Positions 21,476 through 34,856 of a stretch of DNA of 64,000 nucleotides are shown here, in pieces. The stretch comes from Pachypanchax playfairii (Eukaryota; Chordata; Actinopteri; Cyprinodontiformes; Aplocheilidae): NCBI GenBank assembly GCA_006937955.1, contig SSNP01000146.1, forward strand, positions 941,775 to 1,005,774, read 5' to 3'. Each line of letters opens with the position of its first letter. Position 1 is the stretch's first letter. Under the pieces are notes generated by a model. That model searched no databases, was not told where the DNA came from, and worked only from the letters and a program-made list of their open reading frames with translations. The position numbers were made by a program, and so were the translations under genes.

Positions 21476-24024
21476 GTTAAGACTAATAGCTTGTCTTCTA
21501 ATTTGTTAGCAATGTGCTAAATTTGCACCTAAGATTGTGTTTGCATGTGACCCTTTTGTGCTGGTAACATCCAGGCTCATTGCAGTGCTATGCTGTGTTC
21601 CTGTCAGGCAGCCTCCCTGGCTGAGGTCACCACTGCGCCGCTAAAGGTCAACCCCCCGGGTAATTTGTTTTACCGTGGCCCCATCAGCGCCCCAAACACA
21701 GGACGTTGTATCAAGTAAACCAATTATTATCCGACATGAATCAGAGAGCAGAGGAGTCCCACCTGACCACTTCAGTGGTTACTATTAAAATGTCTCTTTT
21801 TCTAAATAAAAAGCTGCCCGCCCCCCTGTTTTCCTTCTCCTGGATCCTTGTACTGCTACTTATCAGCTGCCAAGTGACTCATTTACCTGCAATGTGTAAA
21901 TTCTGTGGGGGATTTAAAGATAATTTAACCCCCAGTCAGACAAGAAAATAAATGAAGAGCTGCTATTTCACTATCTCTCATTTTACCTTCCCCTTTCTGT
22001 CCCCAAAACATAAACAGCAGTCAAAACTGAGCGCTTTCTCCTGCTTAGTATTCAGCTGTAATTCTCCTGGGTGGATGCCACGCTGTGAAGACAATCTGCA
22101 TTTTGATTGGTGCACACTGGAAGTTTCCGCACGGCTCTTTTAAAGCCGATACACTGAAAAACAACACAGGATGGTCATTTCTAATCTAGGAATATTTAGT
22201 AGACTGTTGAGTGGAACAGCAAATAACTTGGTGGGATTTATCTTATTTTATTAGCAGAAATCCGCGCTGACACGAGGATATGATGTGAAACTGATCAGTT
22301 ACGGCGTTCTGACTGTGCTGGCCAACATGGAAATGGGAAGCAATATATAACCATCTCAGAGAGCCATTTGTACAATCTCTCCATTAGAAGCCACTTTGTT
22401 CTTGTAGCCCCTCTGGCCTCAAACCAGGCTTCAGCCTCTGATGGCTGTAGCCATGGCAACTGCCTTCATTGTACACTTGCAAATAATGAAGACAATGTGT
22501 TTTCCATTTAGATGAGCTTTTTCTCCTACGAGAAGATATGAAAAGTCCATCCTGACTGTTTCATTAAGGGGACATAATGATGTGAATCCTTGTGCAGGAT
22601 GTTTTATACGAGTTTGTATCACAGATTAAATTGGCCTACTGGGACACCAGTCAATAATAATGTTTATGATCTCACTCTAAACTTGAAAAAAAAACAAAAA
22701 ACTTGCAAAACATTTTTTGTTACAGATGTAAACAAAAAAAACCTAAAGAATAATAAAAGTTTATATCTCGATCACATGAAGGTAAATATAGAGTTAAAAA
22801 GGAAATAAGTGGACTTTTGCAGGAATTCAACACCCTCTTAATTACACTGCGTTTGTAACAAAGTTTAGGCATCTTAAAGCTGTTTATACAACTTTTTTTG
22901 TTGTTTCACGCACTCAAGTGCTCAACCATCAATTCTGCTGAAAATTACAGCACTGTGCTGAACTTAAATTACATTTAAACCTGTTAAATTACGACTAACT
23001 GCTCACTTCTTTTATTTATAAATCCAGTGATGTATATCATTTTTGCAGAGTCTTTCATCATCAGCTGTACAATGTTACCAAGTCTCAGATATCACATTTA
23101 AAACAGCTTTCACAACAAAAACAGGAACACATTTTTTTTTCCAGAATCTAAAATTTGGGAACTCCCAAAGAATTTATGTTTATGAAAAAATTAAATCCAG
23201 CACTTGGGTGTGAGCGCGTGTAAACACATATGTAGAGGAAGGAATGGAATAATCTCGAGGGGTGGGAGTCTCTTTTCCACTCACTGTTTACAGGGAAAAC
23301 ACCCTTTAAACAGGGCCAGCGTTCCAGGCCCAAATTAATTCAAGAGTTTTACAAATCACTAGACAGGAAACACGCTGTTGTTCTTCACTTCCACTTCTTC
23401 TGCTCTGCAGCGCAGTAAACACTCCTGATTTGCCCCAGTTTCTGCTCACAAAGACGAAGAAAAAAAAACAACAACAACAAACCAACAGACACTCTAATTC
23501 CTCGATAATAAGAATGTATCTTGAAAAGCGCAAGGCTTTCTATGAAATTGCTTCTAGTGATGTTTATATTACGATAAAACCTTTTAAGAGCTATCGACAC
23601 AATAAAAATTCCATGATTTCTACAGAGCTTTGTGAATTTTAAGTCTGGGGGATTCTTTTCTTCCACTTCCTTTGCAACACAGAGGGAATAACCTTTATAA
23701 AATCAAATAAAATGGCACAACAATCCCACTTCAGAGTCGGTTTGTTGCTACAACAAACAAAGCAAAGACTCCGGTGCCTGTACATGTGCAGAGGCCACAT
23801 TACACAGTGATTGATATCCAAGAAATAAAACCCAGTTTGACTCCTGAATCCGCCTCCAATAACAGACACACACTCTCTGTGACGCACTCGCCACACACAC
23901 AGTTCATGGTGCTGATAAGCAGAGTTAAAACACTTCTATCAAACACTTCTGAGAGAATTTTCTCCCGGAATAAATGATGAAATTCTTTAAATACATATCT
24001 TGAAACCAGTTAACTGATTTCTAT
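21476..24024. other. Intergenic/intronic DNA; no gene recognised
   Basis: Contains a mixed-composition stretch (21600-22600) with few repeats that could be regulatory, then AT-rich sequence with A-runs. No splice-bounded coding exon or transposon end was found. Confidence 0.5.
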
Positions 24025-24028
24025 TTAA

Positions 24029-24446
24029 AGAGCCACTCCGATGAAAATTGTGTTTTTCGTGTTGTTAACATGTTCTTGTGGCATATTTCTGATGCCAGAG
24101 GACACAGCTTAAGAAAATCAAAATTGCATTTCTAAGTATTCTACTGTACATTCAAATCGCTGTATCTCAGTAGCAGATGCAAAAATGCAGTTTAAAAATA
24201 GGCCAATTTGTGACATAAAAAACACACTGGGTGGGGCAAAAGCTCCTATTCCTCTAGCAGTAAGCTAGCTAGCACTAGCATAAACAGACAACCCAGAGGC
24301 GAATTGCTAATCAGCTGCTGCCACTATGCAGAAAATACTAAAACGGCACCACAGGTTTTGTAATTTTGGGTAAAAACGTTATAATCATACTTTAAAGGTC
24401 ACTGACACACTTTAAAATAGCTCAAAAGATGACTCTTTGATAATCT
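24029..24446. mobile_element. TTAA element, copy 1 (family shared with 58643-59708)
   Basis: Starts directly after TTAA (24025-24028) with AGAGCCACTCCGATG. It aligns along its length with 58643-59708, sharing blocks such as AAAATTGTGTTTTT, GTTGTTAACATGTTCTTGTG, ATCGCTGT and AGAGGCGAATTGCTAAT. It lacks the 591-bp insertion present in the other copy, so it preserves the empty site near 24325. Its right terminus is diverged or lost after the GATAATCT block, just before the next TTAA element begins. No coding capacity. Confidence 0.7.
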
Positions 24447-24861
24447 AACATCCAATTTTTTGTCTTACCTTCTTAAAGAGGCCATTTCATGCAAATGTCA
24501 TGACTTTTTGGTTATTTCTTAAGTATTAACCTGTAATATGAAACATTTTCTATCTGAAAAATTTAGGAAAACTGATTAACAGATCTTTCAATCTATCTGC
24601 GTCAATATTTGGCGTTTTCCAGTCTGGCTTTGGGCGAGCAGCTCCTTCATATTCATTATTCGAATTTGCTGGATTCAGATTGGCTAACAGACTTGCCTAT
24701 GAGAGCAAGGTATACTGTTTCCTGCCCCGCTGTGCATGGCAAAAGCAGACGTAGTCTCTTCCAGTCTATTACGTCTAATGCTACAGCTTTTAGCCAGCAG
24801 CATGCTAGGTGTGGTTTCAACTGCGGGAGCTGCCAAAGATAACGAGCAAAGGAGTTGTGAC

Positions 24862-25889
24862 CAGTGGTGGCCTATCAAAAACATGATGTGGCAATAAATA
24901 AGAAATCTATATATATTTTTTAATTACATGTATTAAGAGTTAAAAAACACTCATACGTATATTTATATACTGAGAAGATTGTATAAATGATTTCTGAAAG
25001 ACAGAAATTGTTTTGTTTTGTTATGATTTCCTCCTGCTTCTTCTCTTCTCATATGTCTAGTTCAGCTCTGGGGTGCTGGAGAAATCGCCCTCAGGAGGCG
25101 GGCTCTTAGATCAAATTAGCCAATAGCAGATCTGCATTGCCAAATGGAAAATCTTGCTGGATGTAGCTACGCTAACTCGGTTTGTTTAAAACAAGCGGCA
25201 CTGATCCTGCCTAGATGGTTCCAAGAGTGAGAGGGATATGAAACATCTGTCCGAAAATATAAAGAAGGGAACACAGGAGACACGTGATAAGGAAAGTAAG
25301 AACAATGTTTTCTTATTGTTTTCTGGCTGAATAAAACTGAACAGAAGGGAAACTTGTTAAACCCAGTGATAGAGAAGTCTGTAAAGAACAAAAAGTTGGA
25401 ATGGCTGTAACTTTATTATAATGTAAAACTGTTTTCCAGGTGTGTGACACCATCCTGCTGCACATTGAGGAGTGTTTTGTCTTCACTCAGCATCTCGTCA
25501 GTGTGACCTGCTGCATGGAGAACTGTTTCTACATCACAGTGGGACGTTTCCTGAGACACACTGGACACAACTCTGGAGGTTTATCCAGTACTGGACAATT
25601 AAAATGATCAAACATATTTAATGTTTATATTATATTAAATATTACTTAAAATACAACATTTAATGTTAATATACAGAATGTGTCTGTTTTGCTGACTAGA
25701 TTAACCTGTTCTGGTGATTAGATTTTATTTTACAATTAAATAAAGTCTTTGTTAAATATTTAACTGGAGTTTAAAATGTTTTGTTTTATACAGGATTTAC
25801 ATTAACTTATCTTTACAAATGTTTTATTGACCGTCCCTTAATTGGATTTATGCAGCCCCACCCAAAAAATATTTCACCATCCGCCACTG
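24862..25889. mobile_element. hAT transposon, deletion derivative
   Basis: A 1028-bp element with a perfect 8-bp duplication GTTGTGAC (24854-24861, 25890-25897). Its termini CAGTGGTGG and CCGCCACTG are near-perfect inverted repeats of the classic hAT form (CAGTGG). It contains a short frameshifted remnant of transposase (25440-25602). It is inserted within a TTAA element, so it is the youngest layer at this site. Confidence 0.9.
25440..25602 (+). pseudogene. hAT transposase fragment (frameshifted)
   Basis: One frame reads VCDTILLHIEECFVFTQHLVS. After a frameshift, the next frame reads DTLDTTLEVYPVLDN. From memory this order matches a segment just before the hAT C-terminal dimerisation region in the ZMYM1-like hAT transposases common in fish. 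The remainder of the protein has been deleted. An upstream AG could be an acceptor, but the piece is too short to be functional. Confidence 0.55.
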
Positions 25890-28800
25890 GTTGTGACGTA
25901 ACAAATACAGGCCGTTCGAACTCGGGAGAACTCGGGTTTTATCGCCACTTGCGTAGTTTGAGAGAATAAAACTTAAAGAGAAGTTGTTGACCTGTTTTCA
26001 CACCCACTATGAAGGTAAGAACACCTGTGGAGCTAAAATATTCAACAGAAACCTCAGAAAAACAGTTTTTAATGGAAGGGCCTCTTTAAGAAGTGAAAAT
26101 CTTTGGGTTTTATTGGTTAAAAAAGGTCATTGATTTATGTCCAATCAAATTTAAATTTTTGCTCTGAACACACAAAAAATCCACTTGAGCCTGTGGCTAC
26201 TCATTACCTGCTGATTATAAAGTAGCACAAGGAGTTTGAACAAAAAGCTTGTATGATTGGTGCACTTGAACTCAACACACCACATGTATTTTTAATGAGA
26301 CAAGCCTTCTCGATAGAGGGAGACTGCCGGCACGGCTGATGATGCTTTACATCTCAACTGGGTATTTGAATTATCTTTTATGCGAGTCCCTTCGCGTTTT
26401 GAAGTAATCACAGACGATGAATTAGCTTTTAGCCGTCTCAGAGGCAGTTAGGGAGGAAATCTCCTCCAAAACCATCCATCCTTGTGACGGACGCTGGGTT
26501 GTCGGACACTCTTAAGTGCTGTTTCTTTTGCTCCCCGTTGAGATGTAAGTCAGTCATTTGGCACCTTGTAGAAGCACCAAACACATCCTTATGTGGCCTC
26601 ACTCAACTCAGAGGTTCAACTAATTCTTTTTATTGGCTCTCAATGCCACTGCTGCAACACATGCAAGAACCCACAAAGCAGAAAACACTGTTCCAGCACT
26701 TTAAACAGTGTGACACAAGGGTAAACAATGCAGTTAAAGGTTAAAAAACATACAAAGGTTATATGAGGTTCTTTCTCATTCCCCTCAGACATCTTTGTTT
26801 ACATGCTTCCTGTCTGTCTACATCATGAGCGTAAAAGCCTTTTAAAATTACTTTTTTAAAATATTACTTCTATTTGGACTTTTTTCACCACACCTAGATT
26901 AAAAGCCTTTAAGTAGAGCTATTTTAATCACCTGTGTTCCGATGAAAGATCCATTGGATCTTGAGTAAACTCCATTCTATTCTCTTTTCTTTTATCTGCC
27001 CCACAAGCACAATGCAAGCGGAGATAAATAGCCCTTCCATGGACAGCTTGGCACGGGTTCACACACATCAAGGGTCATTAAAAGCGGCTGACAAAAGCTT
27101 TTTATAAATAAATTTGTGAATAAGACTTCATCGTCCTCTGGTTGCAGCAGCATGTGTGTGTGTGATGGGTTGTAGTGTGTGAAAGAGTCTGGTTTCATTT
27201 CTCCTTGCAACACCCTAATGACTTTATTGTTTCATTCTTATCCAGCCTCAAGAAGCTATTACCATATAAACACCTGCGTTATCAAGCACCGCAAACAATT
27301 TCCTGGATAATTTAACAAAGATGCGATTGTTGATTCGGTATGAGGTGTCGAGACTTATGAGTGTGTATTTGTGTGTTTCCGCAGCTATAACTGGCTACAT
27401 TTCAGCTTTACTTGTGGAGGGGTAATATGTCTGAGTAACCATAACGGGAGACACTTTTTGGTGGAGTCTGCATGTTCTGTGTTATCATCCCGCTTCGTGC
27501 AATCCAGAAGAGAAGACTTGCATAACACAACTCTGATGGTGCCCTGCAGAATTAAACCTCTTCATGTTTTTTTAACTTCCCCTCCTTTTCCTCTCTCGTC
27601 CTCCCTCTTTCTGTCTTTGACTCTCTCCCACCCCCTCCTCCTCAGTCACAGGGGCTGGATTGTTCTGCTGAGGCTTGGCAGAGGCTGCAGATGGGAAAAG
27701 TGCAGGGGAGGCAGCTAACACTTCCTGCCTCCCTGAATCAGAGAGAGTTAACCTTCACCGAGGGCACAATGGCTTCTCGTTAGCGATAGCACCCCACATG
27801 CAGCCGGCCTGTCACCAGCCATGTTCCTGTTCACCAAATCCTCTCTGTCCGAAGTTGTATTGTACATCGAAAGAAATAAAATCAAGCTTAAGACACATGG
27901 ATGATGTGGATCTTTAGTTCGAAAAGTAAAGAATTTTCCACATCAAAGTCCGTTTACAGGTCTTTGGTTGGATTATTTGACTTTATCTAAAATACACGTT
28001 ATCAAATGTATAAATATAATATGATATTAACTAGAATAATGCTTCATTACAAGCTGCTTTACTAACTGTAAAGACACAAATAACCTAAAATAATAAAAAG
28101 TATTTTAATTGAGAAGCTACATTACTGAACAAACTACACACTGACGTAATTTAAATCATCCAAACAATTTTTCTACATAAATCAGATGTAAAAATTGTCA
28201 CAGATTTAGTTAATAATGTATATTTTGGATTTTTTACGGTGAGACATTGATCCTTTTTTATTTGACACCTGTTTTTCTAGCATCATTTCAACATGTACGA
28301 GCTGTAATCTTTCCTTATTCAATTATTTATTTCAATATTTGACCCTGTGAACTGTAAATCCCTGCCACCATGACATGTTTACACAGACTAGAAAACTCAC
28401 TGGTGTGTAATGAAATAAATTGGAGGCTCATTCAAGCTATTAATTACTAGAAATAAATTTCTCTGTTAGACAAAATCCAAAATGAGAACCTGTCATTTCA
28501 TCCGGTTTAGAAGTTTATGAACTGAATATTTCCCTTTTGAACATTTGGTTAACACATTAAAACATTTAATAATATCTAAAAGACCTTTTCTAAAGTATAT
28601 TTTTACAGTTTATAGACCAACAAATCAATAAGTCAATAAAAAAGTCTCCAGCCTAACAACACAAATATGTTCGATTAGTTGCAGACACTGTTTACATGTC
28701 ACGTTTTAAAACCGCCATCATTATACCCAGAAACAAAAACAAAGGTTCAAACAAACACTATGTTGTCTGTCAATCAGGATGTCGCTGTAACAGATGAACA

Positions 28801-29347
28801 ACATCACAAAGAAAAAAACATTTCAGAGAATAAATAGCCGATGAAAAAAAAACACATTTGGCCCCAAAACAAATGAAAACGAACAGAATTAAATTTACCA
28901 AAAAGAACCACAATTATTTTAAAACTGAGAGGACAGAATGCAGAAGGAGTGAATGGCTTCTCTCCTGCTTTCTTCTCATTTTCACTGAAAAACAAACATG
29001 AGAAAAGGCTAGCCTAAGAGAAAATAAAGCATTGATTTTGCACACGGTAGAAGACTCCAATCAATAGGCTCAAGTAATACTCTGCACAAGTTTGATGGCT
29101 GAGCTGCACCGAGGCAGCTTGGTATCAAGTGCTTTGTCTGGAAATTACTCCCCTCTTTTTATTGCATTGGCACAACAAAATAAAAGCAACCAGATCTGCT
29201 TAAAGAGACAGCGGCAGCCAGAAGAACGACCAGACATCTGAAGCTCTGCATGTTGTTTAATGGAGGTTTCATTAAGATCAATAGGAAGTCGTACGTGTTA
29301 GCCACTTTGTAGGATCATTAGTGAAGGAAAGCAAAAACGAGAGAATA

Positions 29348-29364
29348 TGTGTGTGTGTGTGTGT
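29348..29364 (+). repeat. (TG)n microsatellite
   Basis: Seventeen bases of alternating T and G. Confidence 0.8.
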
Positions 29365-32300
29365 TTGGGGGTCAGATCATCAGGAGAAAGGGTCAGGTTG
29401 TTCACCAGCAGCTGACCAGAGCAATGACCTCCTACTAAAGTCCTGACCTTTGACACGGAGCTCTATCGAGGCTGGAGGAACAGACACCATTACTCTTAAT
29501 AAAAGGGGGTTGAGGAAAGATAAGCATCAGTTCCTTTGAAGTAGCCATTGACAACTGCCCACTGCAGACTGTGCAGGTGAAGCCATGCCTTTAAACACTG
29601 TGTAAACAACTCTGCTAATGAGCCAAAGACAAAACATGTAGAGAATCTGCGGGACCCATAAAACAAAAAAATCTCGGGGTCTTTTTCTGACTACTCAAAT
29701 AAGTTAGAAACAAAAGCTCCTGCACCACCTGTAAAACGTTAGAAAGCATTGAATCACAGATTTGAGCGCTTATTACGCTTTTTAAAGTCGATAAATCTAC
29801 GAGATCTCCTTTCTCAGATGTTTCCCTCTGAGTCCATATCGAGTTCAGGAAATTAGCCACTTCCTGTTATGGAGAATAAAAGAGAGTGGAGAGAACCCAG
29901 TGTCCACGCAACACGGGCCTCAAAGTTTATCAACGTTTTCATTACAAATAGGGTTGGAGAAAAAGACGGAAATAAAAAAACAAAATCATCTTTACATAGT
30001 AGAACAAACTGCATTTGTAGAGAAATGGAAACCTCATCACCTTACAAACACATGGCGTATTCCTCAGGTTAGTTCTGTGCCAATAATATGGCCAATGGGT
30101 CATTTAATATCCTCTGGATAAATTGCTTTGAACCCAATGCTGTCCACACATCAGGATCCAATCAAAGGTCTTTCCTAGTTATGGCAAAGACTCTGCCAGG
30201 CTTGAAGCAGCAACATGTCCCCAGGGAAATAGAGAAAAGCCAAATAATCAAAGACACCCCCCCACCCCACCCACCTTCCACTTCCTGCATGCTATCAGTG
30301 CAGAGCATCTAAACGGGACCAGTTCTGAGGTTTCTGCCTTTAACCAAGCTTAACGCAAACAGGATTACACTTTGAATGACAGCACATGTTGACCCACTGA
30401 GAGAGAGAGGGAGGGAGGTGGAGTGTTGGGGGTGGGGGGGATCACGTGACTGACAGTACCACCACCAGAATGAGGTCTGGCATGTCACAACTCAGACACA
30501 TACTGTGGTTGTAACAATGGTTGAAACACAAGATCTACTGTTTCCACTACACTCTTCAAACAGACAACTTAACCTTCAGCATGCGCCACAAACTGCTGTC
30601 TCAAGCATGAATAAGCAACTAATACAAGATCATATTGTTTATGGATCTGGGAGGGAAAATCTTCTAAAACTCGGGGCATTTGGTGGGAAACTGGCCAAAG
30701 AAGTTCTCTGGACAGCGTCTACTTGAGTTCTAATGACCGGCAGGCGTCAAGGCGGACCTTCGCATGCTGCAGCTGAAATTAGGTCAGGAAAAGTCATTTG
30801 TCTTTCATGGAGGGTAGTCAAGGGGGGGGGGAGGAGGCTAAAGAGGTCAGACCGAGCAGGAAGGTTGTAAAGGGAAAGGAGTTCATGCAGGCTAACATCT
30901 GTGATATTTCTTCACTTCATACTTGGCCTCCCATCCCCCTTGTCTCGTGTGCCAAATGCTAAGGTGGGGCTTACCAAAAACAACTAAGTGTGAGGGTATT
31001 TTCTAGTAAGCACAACTGTTATGAATGCTGCTTCCACCTCTTCCCACCTGACCCTTCAACTTCACAGATACTCAACCATTTATGGAATACTTACAACGAA
31101 GCCTAATTTGATAATTAACTGCACAATTTAACAAATTCATCACCCAGTTTAAACATTCAAAGTTAAGCTAAAACAGGTTTTTGTCAGTTAATCAACAGAC
31201 ATGCAAATGATAACGTTGGCACAGCTCGTTGTTGTGCCCAAAAAGAAAAAATCGAGTTGCAACTAAAACTAAGTCTGGCTTGTCAACTTCAATTAAATAA
31301 GAAAGATTTACTGTCGATGAGTTGAGGCCAGAAAAATGAGGCTCTTGGATCACTCAAAGTATCAGTCTGCAACAGTTTTCTAACAGATAAAAACATGTAA
31401 TTAAACTTGATTTTTTTAGAGAATAATATCATGAGGAGAGTCTCTTTTTTCCAAGGTGAAATTGCATTTGTGTTGTAAGAAGCAGATAAAAGGAAATAAA
31501 GAAGGAGATTTAAACTCTGACTCAGGCAGTTTTTTGAGCTTCGCATTTTAAACAAGATATAAAAAAATGAGAAGAAATATTTACACAACACGTTAAAACT
31601 GCTTTTTGTATACAATACCATTCACATATTTTTTTGCTACAATGAAAGAAGTGAGAACTTTTCCATCTTACCCATGCTTATAAATATATTACGTTTATCT
31701 ATCATGCTGCTAAGCTGTTAATAAAAGCGACTCTTTATGGATGCTAACAGGCTAAGTAGCCTAAAATACCTGTAAAAACTGATTGTCTTCACCTCCTACC
31801 TGGTAAAAATAATAATAAAAAACATTTGAAAAAAATCCACAACCTCAAGATGCCTCAGCTTGCATGGACATATACTTTTCTGGGCTTCCCCCACTTCACT
31901 TAAGACGCATTAGCTACACACGCAGCTAAACACAAAGCACACCTGTGCTTTAATTCAGAATGAAGCAACAAGAGGTGAAGGTTTTGTTTGCAGGAGTACA
32001 TGCAAACATCACATTATGATCAAAGAGCATTAAAAAACTACATATTTAGCAGTAAAAAGCACTGGCTAGTCATACATAGCACTAGCTAGTCTATCTAAAG
32101 ACATGTTCAAACGATATTCTTGTATTTCTTTCACAAAAGTTTCAGTAAAAAGTTAAATTATCAAAGAACAGGAACTTCTAAACTGAAAATACACCCGAAC
32201 ACACCAATAAACCAAAAAAAGAAGATACTTTCTGCTGCTGATATTCAGAATAAGACCATGTGTTTCCTTTAAGTGTTAGCAAAGCATTTAAATGAACAGA

Positions 32301-34222
32301 GACTGAAAACATAACTTTAAAAAGGCTAATCAAGCATAAATCCTAAAAACATGGAGAGCGTACTGTAATTATAGGAGATACATTTTAATCTGAACTAAGT
32401 AAAATATAAGAAAAGACGCATTCGGATTTTACTCAATATACTCAATTTACTTCAATATTTCTGTTATATTACTAAATCTGTACTGATACTGATCTTCAAA
32501 GGAAACACATTAGGATTTCATTAATAGAATAATTTTGAACATAAACAACAGGTGAAAGCAAAAATATTGTATGTAAACAGTAACTTTGAAAAGTGAAAAT
32601 TAGTATTACAAACGTTTTCGGTTTGATCTGTTTAATTTATAAGATGAATGATTTTAGCATTTATATTTCGTAAATAACTTTGTTTTTAATGACCCCACCC
32701 AGACACCCACTCACAGCCACTCCTGCTTCAGGAGGAGGGGGTGCAGCACTATTCAGCTGAAGGGGGGGGGTACTACAACACTGCTGCCACCTTGTTCTTG
32801 TGTCTGGAAACATTATTTGTCTGCTGGCTCAGATGGTGCCTCCTGTCACCATGATGAGACCACCCCTCCTCTCTCTTCATGTGAGCCCTCCTGCCCCTCC
32901 CCCCACCACGGGTGGGGGGTTGAATTTAATAAAAGCTCCCTTAGCCACATGCTAAAAAGGTATGCAAATGCGCAGGTCCTTCTGCTTTCAGATGTAACCC
33001 CCCCCCCCATCCAACCGACTGCTCTTCTCTTCTCCTCTCGGAGCCAAAGCCAAACACAGAGGGAGAGTCTGGGTGTTTGTTTTTCAGAGGAATGGATTAT
33101 TTTGTTAGGACTGCTCCTGGGTATTTGATCTGAAAAGCTATTACGATGACTGCGATTAGAATTAATTACATTACGAGCAACAGGAATTGTAAAAGAGGTC
33201 TTCAACGTGCTTCCTAGTATGAAAAGGAATCATAAACACACACACACGCAGCCGATCATTTCTCAAAAGCAGAAGGATGAAATTAATAGTGCCACAAAAT
33301 TTGTAACCTCAAGGCCATCGGTAATAAATAGAATTATGAAAATTAAACACTCTGGCATATGTGTGAAACAAAACAAAACAATATTGACTTGTGCAGAAGC
33401 CCCCCCCCCGTCCCATATATCAGTGATCCCTATCTAATACAAAGGGCCCAGCCATTGCGTGGCTCCTGTGATGACCCGTGTTCATGAGGAGGTAAGAGCT
33501 GATCATTTTGTTCCGATGTAGTGAGCCATGACAGGCAGCAGTGCGGGAAAGAGGTTGAGGGGGGGAATTCCTCAGAGGGACCCACCAGAAGCAGCAGAGA
33601 GCCAGGACAGACTGAGGGGACCAGCCTTTCCTGCTGCTTCCTTCCCGTGCTCTTGGCCAGCTGAGCAATCAGGTCACCTCTCTTTCCCGTGTCGCTTCTG
33701 GTCAATTGTTCTCACCCCTCCATCTCCTCGAAGCGCCGCAGCCTGCAGCTGTTGCGGCTGATGTTGTTTATTTTCTTAAATCTCTATTTTTTTTAGGATT
33801 TTTGGGTTGGTCCCTGCCTCTCTGCCCAAACAAATGCAAACAGGGCTTGTTTAAAGGGGCACGTGTTGGAAACATGAGGAGCTCTCATGTGGATGGAAGG
33901 TGAAGCCATCGCGAGGCAGTTCACATGCAAAAGCTGAGACAATATGCAAAATCTGAATCGTTCTTTGGAGTTCTTCCTGGTGTCATTATGAAGAGACGTG
34001 CTCTCAAACTCACAGCAGGGACTGAATCTCTTATTACTAGTGTTTATTCTTCACTTGCACTCTCCAGGACCAAGAAAAGAACTGAGAGTACACAAGCATG
34101 AACTCCTGACCTCGTACGACCTCTATCAAATACTTCTTCAAGCAAAACAGCAGCACAAATAAATCTATACAGTTACATTTAAAAAACAAAATAAAAGGTT
34201 CAGTCCTAAGGGGGTCTGAGGG

Positions 34223-34242
34223 AAAAAAAAAAAAAAAAAAAA
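34223..34242 (+). repeat. A20 homopolymer
   Basis: Twenty consecutive A. No recognisable SINE or processed pseudogene lies upstream, so it is treated as a simple repeat. Confidence 0.85.
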
Positions 34243-34825
34243 CGACAGCAGAAACAAATCCAGCGCTCGCTTCGAGCCATGAAGATAAACAGAGATGTGA
34301 TGATGCTAGCTGACAGTTAGTTTTGATTCGCTCCAACATGGTCAGGAGGAAAAACTCCCTAGTTACTTGTGTTGCAGGAGAGAGTTCTGGCTGGAGACTT
34401 TATGTCAGAGACAGATTAGATCATGTCTTGGCTTGTTCTAAGACCAAGAATATTTACATTATTGGCTCAAATGGCATCTGAATGAGCACATCGTACCCTC
34501 ATGGAGGACAGAACTGGGCATGCCCACAGGTTTGGCACATTCTAACTGCATAAAAAGTAGATGAACATGATATTCAGAGTCTTTCTTGTCAGGTAATGGA
34601 TCTAAAAATGAGAAATCTTATAAGAACTTCTGGAAACACCAATGTGCTGGAATGAGAGAGACAGAGAAATATATATTTGTCTGAATGTGATGCTACTGTT
34701 TCCTGACCTTGAAATAGCTGCCACTTATGAAAAGCTGTTTTGGTATGAGAGACACTGATTATAGCCCATTTCTAGGCCAGCACATAATCAGTGTCCAAGT
34801 TCCAAATCAATGACCTACTTCCAAG

Positions 34826-34856
<31 letters not shown>
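34826..34856 (+). repeat. Compound (CA)12(TA)n microsatellite
   Basis: Twelve CA units run directly into a short TA tract. Confidence 0.9.

Larger units (their letters stand above)
24477..26085. mobile_element. TTAA element interrupted by a hAT insertion
   Basis: Flanked by TTAA (24473-24476, 26086-26089), with short inverted ends AGAGGCCATTTC and its imperfect complement GGAAGGGCCTCT. About 580 bp belong to the element itself; the rest is the nested hAT element at 24862-25889. No recognised protein is encoded by its own sequence. The TTAA duplication and AGAGG start resemble its neighbour at 24029, and a Kolobok-like origin is suggested but unproven. Confidence 0.55.

Noticed and set aside
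34223..34242. Poly(A) tail of a processed pseudogene or SINE
   Set aside because: No upstream coding or SINE sequence and no flanking duplication was found; treated as a simple repeat.
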